DNA of 54,023 nucleotides from Gaiellales bacterium (GCA_036403155.1 DASWRM010000020.1:1-54023), one strand, 5' to 3'; counted from the stretch's first letter, positions 16,485-24,739 are shown. The notes: generated by a model not told the origin, from the letters alone. Numbers and translations: made by a program.

Positions 16485-17745
16485 CCGTGCTCCTCAGGCG
16501 GCCACCGCCGACGAGCACCCTCACGGTGGTTCCCGTGCCGGGCACGGCGTCGATGTCCAACCGTCCGTTCAGGATCGCCGCACGTTCGTGCATCGAGGCG
16601 ATGCCGTGGTGCGGCAGCCCGTCGTCCGGATCGTTCACGACGCCCGTGCCGTCGTCCGCGACCCGCGCCTCCAGCCCCAGCTCCGGCGATCCGTGCACGG
16701 TCACGTCGATCGTGGTCGGTGCCGCGTGCTTGAGCGCGTTGGTCATCGCCTCCCGAACGATCTGGAACAGGCACACCTGGTCGTCCTCGCTGAGCCCCGC
16801 GGCGTCGGCGACATCAAGCCGCACGGCGACCCGGTGGTCGGCCTCGAACCGGTCGGCGATCGCGGTGAGCGCCGTCTCGAACCCCTGCTCGCGAAGCGTC
16901 CAGGGCTCCAGCGCGAAGGAGAGCTCACGCACCGTCGCAATCACGCTGCGCTGCCGCTCGCGCGCGGTCTGAAGCACGCGCATGGCGGCGTCCAGGTCGC
17001 CCGCCTCCACGGCGTCGGCCACCGCGTCGAGCATCATCGTGACGCCGGAGAGCGTCTGCACGGGGCCGTCGTGGAGGAACATCGAGAGCCGGCGGCGCTC
17101 CTCCTGCTCGGCCGAGACGACGCGCCGGGAGAGCTCGGCGCGCTCCGCCTCGCGAACGCGCGCCTGTGCGAGCAGCGCCTCCACCCGCTCGAACAGCGCG
17201 CCGTTCTCGGCTGCGCGAGCGGCGAAGTCGGCAAAGACGCTCGCCTGTCCCACGTCGGCTGCGCCGAACGTGCGACCCGACCCGAGGTCGAGCAGCACGA
17301 GCAGCGCGTGCAGGCGGCCCGCAACGACGAGCGGCGCGGCCAGCAGCGAGGAGGGCGCGAGGCGCCTCGTGAGGTCGTCGCCCGGCTCGCTGCCCTCGCC
17401 GGCAACGGCCGGCGCGAGATCGCGCGCGGCCGCGGCGATCGGCGAGCGCCGCGCGTCGAGGTCGACGGTGACGTCGCCCAACGGGCCCAGCGCGAGCCCG
17501 GCGGAGGCAGCCGGGCGGAGCGACCGGTGGCCGGGAGTGGGGGTGAGGACGAGCGAGGCGTCCGCGCCGAACAGCCGCTTGGCCTCCCGCGCCGTGCGCT
17601 CGAGCACCGCGCTCCCGCCCAGGGTGGACGACACGGCGCCGAGGCTCGCCACGAGCCCGTCCAGGAATCGTGCCTGGGCGATCAGCTCCTGCCGAAGCTG
17701 GAGCTCAGTCGATGATTGCGGTTCGGAGTGCGATGGCGACGGCAT
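16477..17745 (-). CDS. GAF-containing NarL-type sensor histidine kinase
   Basis: A 422-residue soluble kinase. A GAF domain (about 45-185) is followed by a HisKA_3 dimerisation helix with phospho-acceptor His225 in RRRLSMFLHDGPVQTL, and then a HATPase_c domain with N-box REAMTNALKHA near 327-337, G1 box VADDGTGV and GLPHHGIASMHERA. No membrane helix is seen, so the signal is cytoplasmic. HDGPVQ-type kinases pair with LuxR/NarL regulators, and one is encoded just upstream with a 41-base overlap. The kinase start lies inside the regulator's 3' end, so the two are coupled. Confidence 0.93.
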   Translation of the reverse strand: MPSPSHSEPQSSTELQLRQELIAQARFLDGLVASLGAVSSTLGGSAVLERTAREAKRLFGADASLVLTPTPGHRSLRPAASAGLALGPLGDVTVDLDARRSPIAAAARDLAPAVAGEGSEPGDDLTRRLAPSSLLAAPLVVAGRLHALLVLLDLGSGRTFGAADVGQASVFADFAARAAENGALFERVEALLAQARVREAERAELSRRVVSAEQEERRRLSMFLHDGPVQTLSGVTMMLDAVADAVEAGDLDAAMRVLQTARERQRSVIATVRELSFALEPWTLREQGFETALTAIADRFEADHRVAVRLDVADAAGLSEDDQVCLFQIVREAMTNALKHAAPTTIDVTVHGSPELGLEARVADDGTGVVNDPDDGLPHHGIASMHERAAILNGRLDIDAVPGTGTTVRVLVGGGRLRSTDA

Positions 17746-18325
17746 GCGTGCGGGTGTCCGCCTCGAGCTTCGAGAGGATATGGCGCACGTGGCTCTTTAC
17801 CGTCTCCTGGCTGATGAAGAGCTTGGCTGCGACGTCGGCGTTGGACATGCCGTCGGCGAGCAGCTGGAGGATCTCCCGCTCGCGCGCCGTCAGCATGTTC
17901 TCGCGCTCCTTGGTCAGGAACGCCGGCATCAGCGCGGGATCGACGTACCCGTCGCCCCCGGCCACCTTCTGGATGGCCCGCACGATGGTCTGGTGCGGAG
18001 CCTCCTTCAGGATGTAGCCCTTCGCCCCCGACTCGAGGCCTCGCGTCAGCAGACTGCGCTCGGCGAACGCGGTGAACATGAGCACCGACGTTTCGGGGAT
18101 GTCGGTCGTGATCTCCTTGGCGGCCGCGAGGCCGTCCATGCCCGGCATGCGGACGTCGAGGATCACGACGTTCGGCTTTCGCCGCTTCGCCAGCGTCACG
18201 GCCGCCTGGCCGTCCGACGCCTCGCCGACGACCCGGATGTTCTCCGAGCGTGACAGCGAGAGCCGAAGGCCCTCGCGTACCACCTCATGGTCATCGACGA
18301 TCAGACAGGTAATGGGTTCGCTCAC
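17705..18325 (-). CDS. NarL/LuxR-family response regulator
   Basis: A 206-residue regulator with a receiver domain (acidic pair DD at 11-12, phospho-acceptor Asp57 in VVILDVRMPGMDG, switch Thr in LMFTAFAE and Lys in GYILKEA) and a LuxR helix-turn-helix (LTAREREILQLLADGMSNADVAAKLFISQETVKSHVRHILSKL). The GTG at 18325 is preferred because GGAG lies 5 bases upstream. It is the first gene of a regulator-kinase-degenerate GGDEF operon. Its target promoters cannot be read from this sequence. Confidence 0.95.
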   Translation of the reverse strand: MSEPITCLIVDDHEVVREGLRLSLSRSENIRVVGEASDGQAAVTLAKRRKPNVVILDVRMPGMDGLAAAKEITTDIPETSVLMFTAFAERSLLTRGLESGAKGYILKEAPHQTIVRAIQKVAGGDGYVDPALMPAFLTKERENMLTAREREILQLLADGMSNADVAAKLFISQETVKSHVRHILSKLEADTRTHAVAIALRTAIID

Positions 18326-18530
18326 GTGCACTCCAACAGTCGCAGCGTTTGCCACCGGTGTGGTGTATCGGCAGGAATCCCGCCCACCGTTAGCCCCAAC
18401 GTGGATGGCTCCGCCCGACCGGTTTGCGGACTTCGCCGGAGCGACCGCAATCCCTGCAATCAAGCCGCATCCGGTACGGTTGGTAGACTTCCTCCTGCGT
18501 GAGCGACGAGCCTCCGAGTACCACCAGCGC

Positions 18531-19865
18531 ATGACGACTGCGCTCGCGCTGATCGCAGTCATCTTCATCGTGCTGGCCAACGGCTTCTTTGTCGCGGCCG
18601 AGTACGCGCTGGTCACCGTGCGCCGCACGCGTGTTCAGGAGCTGCTCTCCCAGGGCAGCCGGGGGGCCCGCCGGGTCGACGACCTGCAGCAGAACCCGGC
18701 CCGGTTCATATCGGCCATCCAGCTCGGCGTCACGCTCTCCAGCCTGGCGCTCGGCGCCATCGGCGAGCCGGTCGTGTCCGACCTGCTGGAGACGCCGCTC
18801 GATTGGCTGCCGGCCGGCTGGCACGGCGGCGTCGCGCTGACCATCTCGGCGATCCTCGCGTTCACGATCCTGTCGTTCTTCCACGTGGTGTTGGGCGAGA
18901 TCGTGCCGAAGAGCTACACGCTGCAGCACGCCGAGCGCGTGTCGCTGTTCGTGGCCGGACCGATCAACGGCTTCTACGCGGTCCTCCGCCCCTTCATCTG
19001 GGCGCTGATCGCGGCCAGCAGCGCGGTGCTGCGCTGGCTCGGCCTTCCGCCGGAGGCGCGGCGGACGGCGGTGCACTCGGAGGCGGAGCTGAAGATGCTC
19101 GTCACCGCGAGCCGGGAGCAGGGCGTGCTCGAGGAGGAGGAGCAGACGATGCTTCACAGGGTGTTCGAGTTCGCCGACAAGGACGCGGCCGACGTGATGG
19201 TGCCGCGCCCGGACGTCGTCGCGCTGCCCCTGGACATGCCGGTGGCCGAGCTGCTGCGCCTGATGCTCCAGCACCCGTACACCCGCTACCCGGTGTATGA
19301 GGGCGATCTGGACGACATCACCGGCGTGCTGCATGTCCGTGACCTCTTCGCCGCGCTGCACGACCGCGGCATCGAGCGCGTCGATGTGCGGGGACTCGTG
19401 CGGCCTGCCATCGTCGTGCCCGAGACCAAGCGGCTGGACGAGCTGCTGGCCGAGTTCCGCACCACGTCCAACCACATGGCGATCGTCGTCGACGAGTACG
19501 GGTCGGTCGCCGGGCTGGCGACACTCGAGGACCTGCTCGAGGAGATCGTCGGCGAGATCGGCGACGAGTTCGACCTGCCCGATGCCGGCATCCGGCGCAT
19601 CGGCAAGGGGCGGATGCGGCTGGGCGGCTCGTTCCCGATCGAGGAGTTCAACGAGCGTTTCGGAACGACCCTGCCCGAGGAGGACTACCACAGCCTCGGC
19701 GGCTACGTGTTCGGGGAGCTCGGCCGCGCCCCCCGGGTCGGCGACTCGGTGGACACGCCGCGCGCCCGGTTCGAGGTCAGCGGGGTGGACGGCCCGCGCA
19801 TCGTCGAGGTCGACGTCACGCTGAAGCCGGCCGAGCAGCCGGCCGACCAGCAGCAGTCCGCCTAG
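18531..19865 (+). CDS. HlyC/CorC-type CNNM membrane protein with CBS pair
   Basis: A 444-residue protein with a DUF21/CNNM membrane domain (residues 1-190: MTTALALIAVIFIVLANGFFVAAEYALV, then two more hydrophobic regions with SLALGAIGEP and FFHVVLGEIVPKSYTLQ), two CBS domains (about 210-330: VMVPRPDVVALPLDMPV and RYPVYEGDLDDITGVLHVRDLF) and a C-terminal CorC_HlyC domain (MRLGGSFPIEEFNERFG). Members take part in Mg2+/Co2+ transport or resistance. The ATG at 18531 gives the standard family N-terminus. The TAG stop sits in a CTAG palindrome shared with the convergent dehydratase gene. Confidence 0.93.
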   Translation: MTTALALIAVIFIVLANGFFVAAEYALVTVRRTRVQELLSQGSRGARRVDDLQQNPARFISAIQLGVTLSSLALGAIGEPVVSDLLETPLDWLPAGWHGGVALTISAILAFTILSFFHVVLGEIVPKSYTLQHAERVSLFVAGPINGFYAVLRPFIWALIAASSAVLRWLGLPPEARRTAVHSEAELKMLVTASREQGVLEEEEQTMLHRVFEFADKDAADVMVPRPDVVALPLDMPVAELLRLMLQHPYTRYPVYEGDLDDITGVLHVRDLFAALHDRGIERVDVRGLVRPAIVVPETKRLDELLAEFRTTSNHMAIVVDEYGSVAGLATLEDLLEEIVGEIGDEFDLPDAGIRRIGKGRMRLGGSFPIEEFNERFGTTLPEEDYHSLGGYVFGELGRAPRVGDSVDTPRARFEVSGVDGPRIVEVDVTLKPAEQPADQQQSA

Positions 19866-20155
19866 GAGGACGCCGACGCCAGCTCGTCCGACCGCCGCGC
19901 CATCGCGACGTCTCGGTCGGTGATGCCGCCCTCGCTGTGCGAGACCCAGGCCAGCTCGAGGCGGCCCCAGGCGACCGCCATGTCCGGATGGTGGTCGGCG
20001 CCCTCCGCCGCCTCCGCGATCCGGTTCGCCAGCGCCATCGCGGCGGCGAAGTCGTTGACGTCGTAGCGCTTGTGCAGCGCGCCGTCCTGCACCTGCCAGC
20101 CGGCGCCGAGCGAGTTCAGCGCCTCCGTCAGCTCGAGCTCGTTGAGTACGGCCAT
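19862..20155 (-). CDS. phhB: Pterin-4a-carbinolamine dehydratase
   Basis: A 97-residue protein of the PCD/DCoH family, which dehydrates 4a-hydroxytetrahydropterin during aromatic amino acid hydroxylation. The motif EGADHHPDMAVAWGRLELAWVSHSEGGITDRDVAMAR carries the catalytic histidines, and WQVQDGALHKRYDVNDFAAAMALANRIAEAAE is the usual N-terminal half. No phenylalanine hydroxylase is encoded nearby, as is common for bacterial PCD homologues whose role may lie in molybdopterin or pterin metabolism. It is divergent from the lrp-type regulator with only 33 bases between, so one control region probably serves both. Confidence 0.93.
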   Translation of the reverse strand: MAVLNELELTEALNSLGAGWQVQDGALHKRYDVNDFAAAMALANRIAEAAEGADHHPDMAVAWGRLELAWVSHSEGGITDRDVAMARRSDELASASS

Positions 20156-20188
20156 CGACTCGAAGCCTACCCGCGGTATCGTGCGGCG

Positions 20189-20692
20189 ATGCCCCCTCGC
20201 GAGCTGAGCGATACGGATCGCGCGATCATCGACATCCTCCAGCGCGAGGGGAGGACGACGTACGCCGAGATCGGCTCGCGGGTCGGCATCTCGGCGACGG
20301 CGGCGCACGAGCGGATCAAGAAGCTCGAGGCGCGGGGCGTGATCATGGGGTACCAGGCGGCGATCGACCCGGCCCAGGTCGGCGCCGGGATCACGGCGTT
20401 CGTCTTCGTCTCCCAGGCGGCCGGTCCGCGGGGGCACCTGGAGGAGCTGTTTGCCGACCTGCCGTGGGTGCAGGAATGCCACCACGTCGCAGGGGACGAG
20501 ACCCTGCTGCTGAAGGTGCGGGCGGAGTCGATGCCCGCGCTCGAGCACCTGGTGTGGGACATCCGGTCGCTCGACTCGGTGGAGCGAACGCGCACGGTCG
20601 TCGTGCTGGCGACGGTGTTCGAGAACCGGCCGGTCGCCGCGGCGGGCGTGGCGGCGGGCTCGAACGGCGGATCTGCCCCGAACGCGGGCTGA
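20189..20692 (+). CDS. Lrp/AsnC-family transcriptional regulator
   Basis: A 167-residue regulator with an N-terminal winged helix (LSDTDRAIIDILQREGRTTYAEIGSRVGISATAAHERIKKLEARGVIMGY) and a C-terminal RAM ligand-binding domain (GITAFVFVSQAAG, WVQECHHVAGDETLLLKVRAESMPALE). The RAM domain normally senses amino acids in an octameric assembly. A disordered tail rich in A, G and N ends the protein. The ATG at 20189 fits the family N-terminus. The divergent dehydratase is the obvious candidate target besides itself. Confidence 0.95.
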   Translation: MPPRELSDTDRAIIDILQREGRTTYAEIGSRVGISATAAHERIKKLEARGVIMGYQAAIDPAQVGAGITAFVFVSQAAGPRGHLEELFADLPWVQECHHVAGDETLLLKVRAESMPALEHLVWDIRSLDSVERTRTVVVLATVFENRPVAAAGVAAGSNGGSAPNAG

Positions 20693-20716
20693 CCCGGGGG
20701 CTCGGAGTGCGCCTGC

Positions 20717-20743
20717 CTGGTCAGCCCCTGCGGGGCAGACCAG
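20717..20743. repeat. Stem-loop repeat, copy 2
   Basis: Arms CTGGTCAGCCCC and GGGGCAGACCAG around a TGC loop pair over 11 bp with one A-A mismatch. The core matches the stem at 7504-7525. It lies 25 bases after the lrp stop and about 60 bases before the 3' end of the convergent P1 peptidase, a position suited to bidirectional transcription end or RNA protection. A partial third match (GGGTCAGCCC) follows at 20761-20770. Confidence 0.65.
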
Positions 20744-20805
20744 CGGTTGGGGTGGCGGCCGGGTCAGCCCACCACCGCCGTAGGGGCGCGGCCCCTCCGG
20801 CCGCG

Positions 20806-21888
20806 TCAGCGCGCTGTCGACCCCGCCGCGAGCGCCTGCGCCAGCGCCTCGCCGTCCAGGCCGTACACCACCGTCCCGCGGTGCCCGCGCATCGTCGCCG
20901 ACTGCAGCATCGCGTTCAGGATCGCCTCCTCGGTCGCGTCGATGACCGCGTCGAACAGCGCCCCGATCCGCGCGTGTGCGACCGTCCTCACCGCGACCTC
21001 GGTTCCCCCCTCGGCGATCAGCGCGCCGAGCCCGCGGTTCCCGGTCGCGAAGCACAGCATCAGGTCGCCCGAGCCGTCTTCTCCGGCGCCGCCGGTGCGC
21101 CCCACCCCCAGCGCCGCGCGCTGAGCCAGACGGCGGCATTGCAGCGGCAGCAGCGGGGCGTCGGTCGCCACCACCACGATGATCGAGCCGCTCCCCGCCT
21201 GTCGCTCCCAGGGATACTCGGGCAGCGGGATCGATCCGAGCCGCTCGCCGACCGGCACGCCGTTGACCCGCAACCTCTGCCGCCGCCCGTGGTTTGCCTG
21301 CACCAGCACGCCCACGGTGTAGCCGCCCTGATCGGCCGGCACGACCCGTGACGCGGTGCCGATCCCGCCCTTGAGCTCGTGGCACACCATGCCCGTGCCG
21401 GAGCCGACGCTGCCCTCCGCGACAGGCCCCGGCGCGGCGGATGCCAGCGCGGCGAGCGCATGAGCCGCCGTCACGTGCTGCCCGTTGATGTCGTTCAGGC
21501 CGCCGTCGTAGGTCTCCGCGACGACCGGCATCGACCACACGGCCTCGTCGGCCGGTGCGTGGAGCACCGCGTCGCGCACGATCGCATCGCGCACGACGCC
21601 GACGCTGTGGGTGTTCGTGAGCCCGATCGTCCCGGCCAGCAGGCCGGTCTCCTCGATCCAGTGGATCCCCGTCATCTCGCCGTTGCCGTTCAGCCGGTGG
21701 TGGCCCGCGAACACCGGGTCGAGCAGCGCCTCGCCCTCGTGCGGACGTATGACCGTGACCCCGGTGCGGACGTCGTCGCCCTCGACCAGCGTCGTGTGGC
21801 CGACCCGGACGCCGGGGACGTCCGTGATCGCGCCGTGCTCGCCGGATGGGAACGGGCCGATCCGGATGCCGAGCTCGCGGGCGCGCAT
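20806..21888 (-). CDS. P1 family (DmpA/S58) aminopeptidase
   Basis: A 360-residue member of the self-cleaving DmpA/BapA family, N-terminal nucleophile hydrolases that release N-terminal D- or beta-amino acids. The fold signatures are GAITDVPGVRVGHTTL, GTIGLTNTHSVGVVRDAI, VGSGTGMVCHELKGGIGTASR, the conserved Asn199 in VLVQANHG, and the autocleavage site Gly234-Ser235 followed by IIVVVATDAPL. Ser235 becomes the catalytic N-terminus after cleavage. It is the last gene of the moeZ-cysO-cysM-mec run, 9 bases after mec, so it is probably cotranscribed. A direct role in cysteine synthesis is not established. Confidence 0.93.
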   Translation of the reverse strand: MRARELGIRIGPFPSGEHGAITDVPGVRVGHTTLVEGDDVRTGVTVIRPHEGEALLDPVFAGHHRLNGNGEMTGIHWIEETGLLAGTIGLTNTHSVGVVRDAIVRDAVLHAPADEAVWSMPVVAETYDGGLNDINGQHVTAAHALAALASAAPGPVAEGSVGSGTGMVCHELKGGIGTASRVVPADQGGYTVGVLVQANHGRRQRLRVNGVPVGERLGSIPLPEYPWERQAGSGSIIVVVATDAPLLPLQCRRLAQRAALGVGRTGGAGEDGSGDLMLCFATGNRGLGALIAEGGTEVAVRTVAHARIGALFDAVIDATEEAILNAMLQSATMRGHRGTVVYGLDGEALAQALAAGSTAR

Positions 21889-21897
21889 CGCGCCACG

Positions 21898-22290
21898 TTA
21901 CTCGATGACGAGCGGCTCCTCGGAGGCGGCCATGTCGGCGATCCGGTACCCCTTCACGTCCGCGCCGCCGCCCGCGAGCGAGACGATCACGTACGTCGCA
22001 TCCGGCCAGAACGCCTGCTCCGCGTCCGTGCGGGACGGGTAGGCCGGTGACGACACGTGCGAGTGGTAGATGCCGATCAGGTCGAGGCCTGCGTCGTCGA
22101 TCTCGTTCAGGATGCGGATCTGGTCACGCGACTCGATCCGGTAGTAGAACGGGCTCGGCTCGTCCGGCTCGGCGGGGAAGAAGCGCTCGGCCCGGTCGCC
22201 GCGGCCCGCGATGATGCCGCAGGCCTCGTTGGGGAGTCCCGCGCGCGCGTGCGCGACGATCTCGTCGCGCATCGCCGCCGGAATCACCAC
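21898..22290 (-). CDS. mec: JAMM/Mov34 metalloprotease, Mec-like CysO-cysteine hydrolase
   Basis: A 130-residue zinc peptidase of the M67/JAMM family. The metal site is complete: Glu22 in PNEACGIIAG, His76 and His78 in IYHSH, then Ser86 and Asp89 in SRTD. In Mycobacterium tuberculosis the equivalent Mec(+) frees cysteine from the CysO-cysteine adduct. Here the gene overlaps cysM by 7 bases and lies in a moeZ-cysO-cysM-mec operon, which supports the same reaction. Because this CysO has two residues after its Gly-Gly, this enzyme may also trim the carrier first. Confidence 0.93.
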   Translation of the reverse strand: MVIPAAMRDEIVAHARAGLPNEACGIIAGRGDRAERFFPAEPDEPSPFYYRIESRDQIRILNEIDDAGLDLIGIYHSHVSSPAYPSRTDAEQAFWPDATYVIVSLAGGGADVKGYRIADMAASEEPLVIE

Positions 22291-23243
22291 CAGACGCGCT
22301 CCTCCATCTTCGCCTCGAGCTCGTCGAGCGGCGTCGTGTAGAGGCCGGCGCTGAGGTACTTGGAACCGCCGTCGGCAAACAGCACGACGACGTTCTGCCC
22401 GTCCTCGAGCTCGCCCGCGACGCGCCGTGCGACAGCCAGCGCCGCGCCCGCGGACACGCCGGCGAAGATGCCCTCGAGGTCGAGCAGCTTGCGCAGCGCG
22501 AGCACCGACTCGGCGTTCGAGACGAGCACCTTGCGGTCGAGCTCGCGGATGTCGAGGATGGGCGGTGTGTAGCCGTCCTCCAGGCTTCGCAGACCCATGA
22601 CGGGGTCGCCCTGGAGCGGCTCGGCGGCCACGATCTGCACGTCGGGGTTCGTTTCCCGCAGCCGACGGCCGTTGCCCATCAGCGTGCCGCCGGTGCCGAG
22701 GCCGGCGACGAATGCATCGACCTGGCCGCCGGGAACCTGCTCGAGGATCTCGACCGCCGTCCCGCAGTAGTGCGCGCCGGGGTTCGCCTCGTTCGCGTAC
22801 TGGAACGGCATGAAGACGGACGGATCGCGCTGGGCGATCTCGCGCGCCATGGCCACGGCCCCGTTCGAGCCGAGGTTGCCGGGCGAGAAGATGATGTCGG
22901 CCCCGTACATGCGCAGCAGCTCGACGCGCTCGGTCGTCGCCGACTCGGGCATGACGACCGAGACGGGGTAGCCCTTCACCTTCCCGATCATCGCGAGCGC
23001 GATGCCGGTGTTGCCGCTGGTCGGCTCGAGGATGCGCTGGCCCGGCATCAGCTCGCCGGTCTCCTCCGCCGCCTCGACCATCGAGAGCGCGACGCGGTCC
23101 TTGACCGAGCCGGTCGGATTCTGCTCCTCGAGCTTCGCAAAGATGCGAACGCCGTCCTTCGGCGTCATGCGCGGCAGCTCGACCAGCGGAGTGTTCCCGA
23201 CGGCCGAGAGTGCGGCGACGCGCTCCAGCTGGAGGCAGCCCAT
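22284..23243 (-). CDS. cysM: CysO-dependent cysteine synthase CysM
   Basis: A 319-residue PLP enzyme of the cysteine synthase fold. Lys48 in NPTGSVKDR binds PLP, and EPTSGNTG and GLGTGGTLMG are the substrate and phosphate loops. Features of the O-phosphoserine/CysO-dependent mycobacterial CysM are present: Arg219 in GLRSLEDGY lines up with the phosphoserine-binding Arg220, HYCGTAVEIL follows the same pattern, and a C-terminal tail ends in two tryptophans. It should join O-phosphoserine with thiocarboxylated CysO to form a CysO-cysteine adduct. Its GGAGGA ribosome site lies inside the last codons of cysO; the two genes are 2 bases apart. Confidence 0.94.
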   Translation of the reverse strand: MGCLQLERVAALSAVGNTPLVELPRMTPKDGVRIFAKLEEQNPTGSVKDRVALSMVEAAEETGELMPGQRILEPTSGNTGIALAMIGKVKGYPVSVVMPESATTERVELLRMYGADIIFSPGNLGSNGAVAMAREIAQRDPSVFMPFQYANEANPGAHYCGTAVEILEQVPGGQVDAFVAGLGTGGTLMGNGRRLRETNPDVQIVAAEPLQGDPVMGLRSLEDGYTPPILDIRELDRKVLVSNAESVLALRKLLDLEGIFAGVSAGAALAVARRVAGELEDGQNVVVLFADGGSKYLSAGLYTTPLDELEAKMEERVWW

Positions 23244-23245
23244 GC

Positions 23246-23524
23246 CTACCTCGCTCCTCCGGCCATGGCCGGGAGCACGATCACCGTCGCGTCGGGCGTC
23301 ACGCTGGTTTCCAGGCCTTCGCCCAACCGGACGTCCTCGTTGTTGACGTAGACGTTCACGAACCGGTTCAGCTCGCCGCCCTCGTCCAGCAGGTGCCCCC
23401 GGATCCCGGGGTATCGGGTCGTCAGGTCGTCGAGAAGCTCGCGGACCGTGGCGCCGGTCGCGTCCACCTCGCGCGCGCCTCCGACGGCCTGCCGGAGGAT
23501 TGGGGGCATGCGAACGGTGCTCAC
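23246..23524 (-). CDS. cysO: Ubiquitin-like sulfur carrier CysO
   Basis: A 92-residue beta-grasp protein of the MoaD/ThiS type. LNRFVNVYVNNEDVRLGEGLET and VIVLPAMAGG match the mycobacterial CysO pattern closely. The carrier Gly89-Gly90 is followed by Ala-Arg before the stop, whereas M. tuberculosis CysO ends at Gly-Gly. The C-terminus must therefore be trimmed before adenylation and thiocarboxylation. It starts with GTG directly after the moeZ stop and ends 2 bases before cysM. The Gly-Gly codons (GGA GGA) double as the cysM ribosome site. Confidence 0.93.
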   Translation of the reverse strand: MSTVRMPPILRQAVGGAREVDATGATVRELLDDLTTRYPGIRGHLLDEGGELNRFVNVYVNNEDVRLGEGLETSVTPDATVIVLPAMAGGAR

Positions 23525-24739
23525 TTAGGCAACGGCCTCCTCGATCGTGAAGGGTGCGGCGGACACGGCGCGTGCCGGCGCGGCGCAGAACTGCTCGTAG
23601 TCGATGAACTCGATGTCACCAGGATCCTTGCTGCAGACCGGGCAGTTCGGGTCGCGGTGCATCTTCAGCTCCACGAACTCCATCGCCAGGGCGTCGTAGC
23701 GTAGCTGCCGGCCGATCAGCGGATCGCCGACGCCGAGCAGCAGCTTGACGGCCTCGGTGGCCTGAAGCGTGCCGACCACTCCGGGCAGCACGCCGAGCAC
23801 GCCGCCCTCTGCGCACGACGGCGCCATCTCCGGCGGGGGCGGCTCGGGGTACTGGCACCGGTAGCACGGGCCGACCCGCGGCGCGTAGACCGTCACCGAC
23901 CCCTCGAACTGGTAGATCGAACCGTGGACGACCGGGATCCCCGCGACCAGGCTGGCGTCGTTCAGCAGATACCGTGTGGGGAAGTTGTCCGTGCCGTCGA
24001 CGATCACGTCGTAGCCGGCGATCACCTCGAGGACGTTCTCACTCGTGAGCCGCTCGGTGTATCCGACGATCTCGACGTCCGGGTTCAGCGCCTTCAGCGC
24101 CTGCGTGGCCGACTCCACCTTCGGCATGCCGATCCGGTCCTCGGTGTGGAGGATCTGACGCTGGAGGTTCGACCGGTCGACGACGTCCGCGTCGATGATG
24201 CCGAGCGTGCCCACGCCGGCGGCCGCCAGGTACAGCGCGGCGGGCGAGCCGAGGCCGCCCGCGCCGATCAGCAGCACCTTGGAGTCGAGCAGCTTCAGCT
24301 GGCCCTCCTCGCCGACCTCGGGGATCAGCGTGTGGCGGCTGTAGCGCTCGAGCTGCTGGGGCGTCAGCGTCCGCGGCACCTTCCACTCGTGCCCGTTCTG
24401 CTTCCAGTCCGCGAACCCGCCGCGGATCGAAGCGACGTCGCCGAACCCCAGTTCGGCAAGCGTCTTCGCCGCGTACGCCGAGCGGTTGCCCGCGGCGCAG
24501 TAGACGATCAGCGGCGTGCCGCGGTCGGCGGCCGCATTGTCGATCCGTGACTCGAGGTTGCCGCGCGGGATGTGGACGGCGCCCGGGATGTATCCCTGCT
24601 CGTACTCGTCCCGCTCGCGGACGTCGATCAGCACCGGCCGGGGCTGCTCGGCCAGCCGCGCCGCAGCCTCGTGCGCCGGGATCTCGGAGATCTCGGCCTT
24701 CACGGCTGCCAGATGTTCGCGGTACGTGGCCACGCCCAT
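23525..24739 (-). CDS. moeZ: MoeZ-like sulfurtransferase/adenylyltransferase, rhodanese domain first
   Basis: A 404-residue two-domain enzyme that should adenylate CysO and pass sulfur to it. Residues about 10-120 form a rhodanese domain with active-site Cys81 in YCAAGNRSA. Residues about 125-380 form a ThiF/MoeB E1-like domain: LERYSRHTLIPEVGEEGQ, nucleotide loop GAGGLGSP at 159-166, DNFPTRYLLND, and two zinc pairs CYRC and CPVC. In mycobacterial MoeZ and eukaryotic MOCS3 the order is ThiF then rhodanese; here it is reversed. The ATG at 24739 follows AAAGGGTAGG; GTG one codon earlier is possible. It is the first gene of the cysteine operon. Confidence 0.93.
   Translation of the reverse strand: MGVATYREHLAAVKAEISEIPAHEAAARLAEQPRPVLIDVRERDEYEQGYIPGAVHIPRGNLESRIDNAAADRGTPLIVYCAAGNRSAYAAKTLAELGFGDVASIRGGFADWKQNGHEWKVPRTLTPQQLERYSRHTLIPEVGEEGQLKLLDSKVLLIGAGGLGSPAALYLAAAGVGTLGIIDADVVDRSNLQRQILHTEDRIGMPKVESATQALKALNPDVEIVGYTERLTSENVLEVIAGYDVIVDGTDNFPTRYLLNDASLVAGIPVVHGSIYQFEGSVTVYAPRVGPCYRCQYPEPPPPEMAPSCAEGGVLGVLPGVVGTLQATEAVKLLLGVGDPLIGRQLRYDALAMEFVELKMHRDPNCPVCSKDPGDIEFIDYEQFCAAPARAVSAAPFTIEEAVA

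Noticed and set aside
20156-21538. One long minus-strand frame joining the dehydratase with sequence opposite the Lrp gene and within the P1 peptidase region
   Set aside because: Only the last 97 codons show a protein family (pterin dehydratase). The rest is a shadow of other genes.
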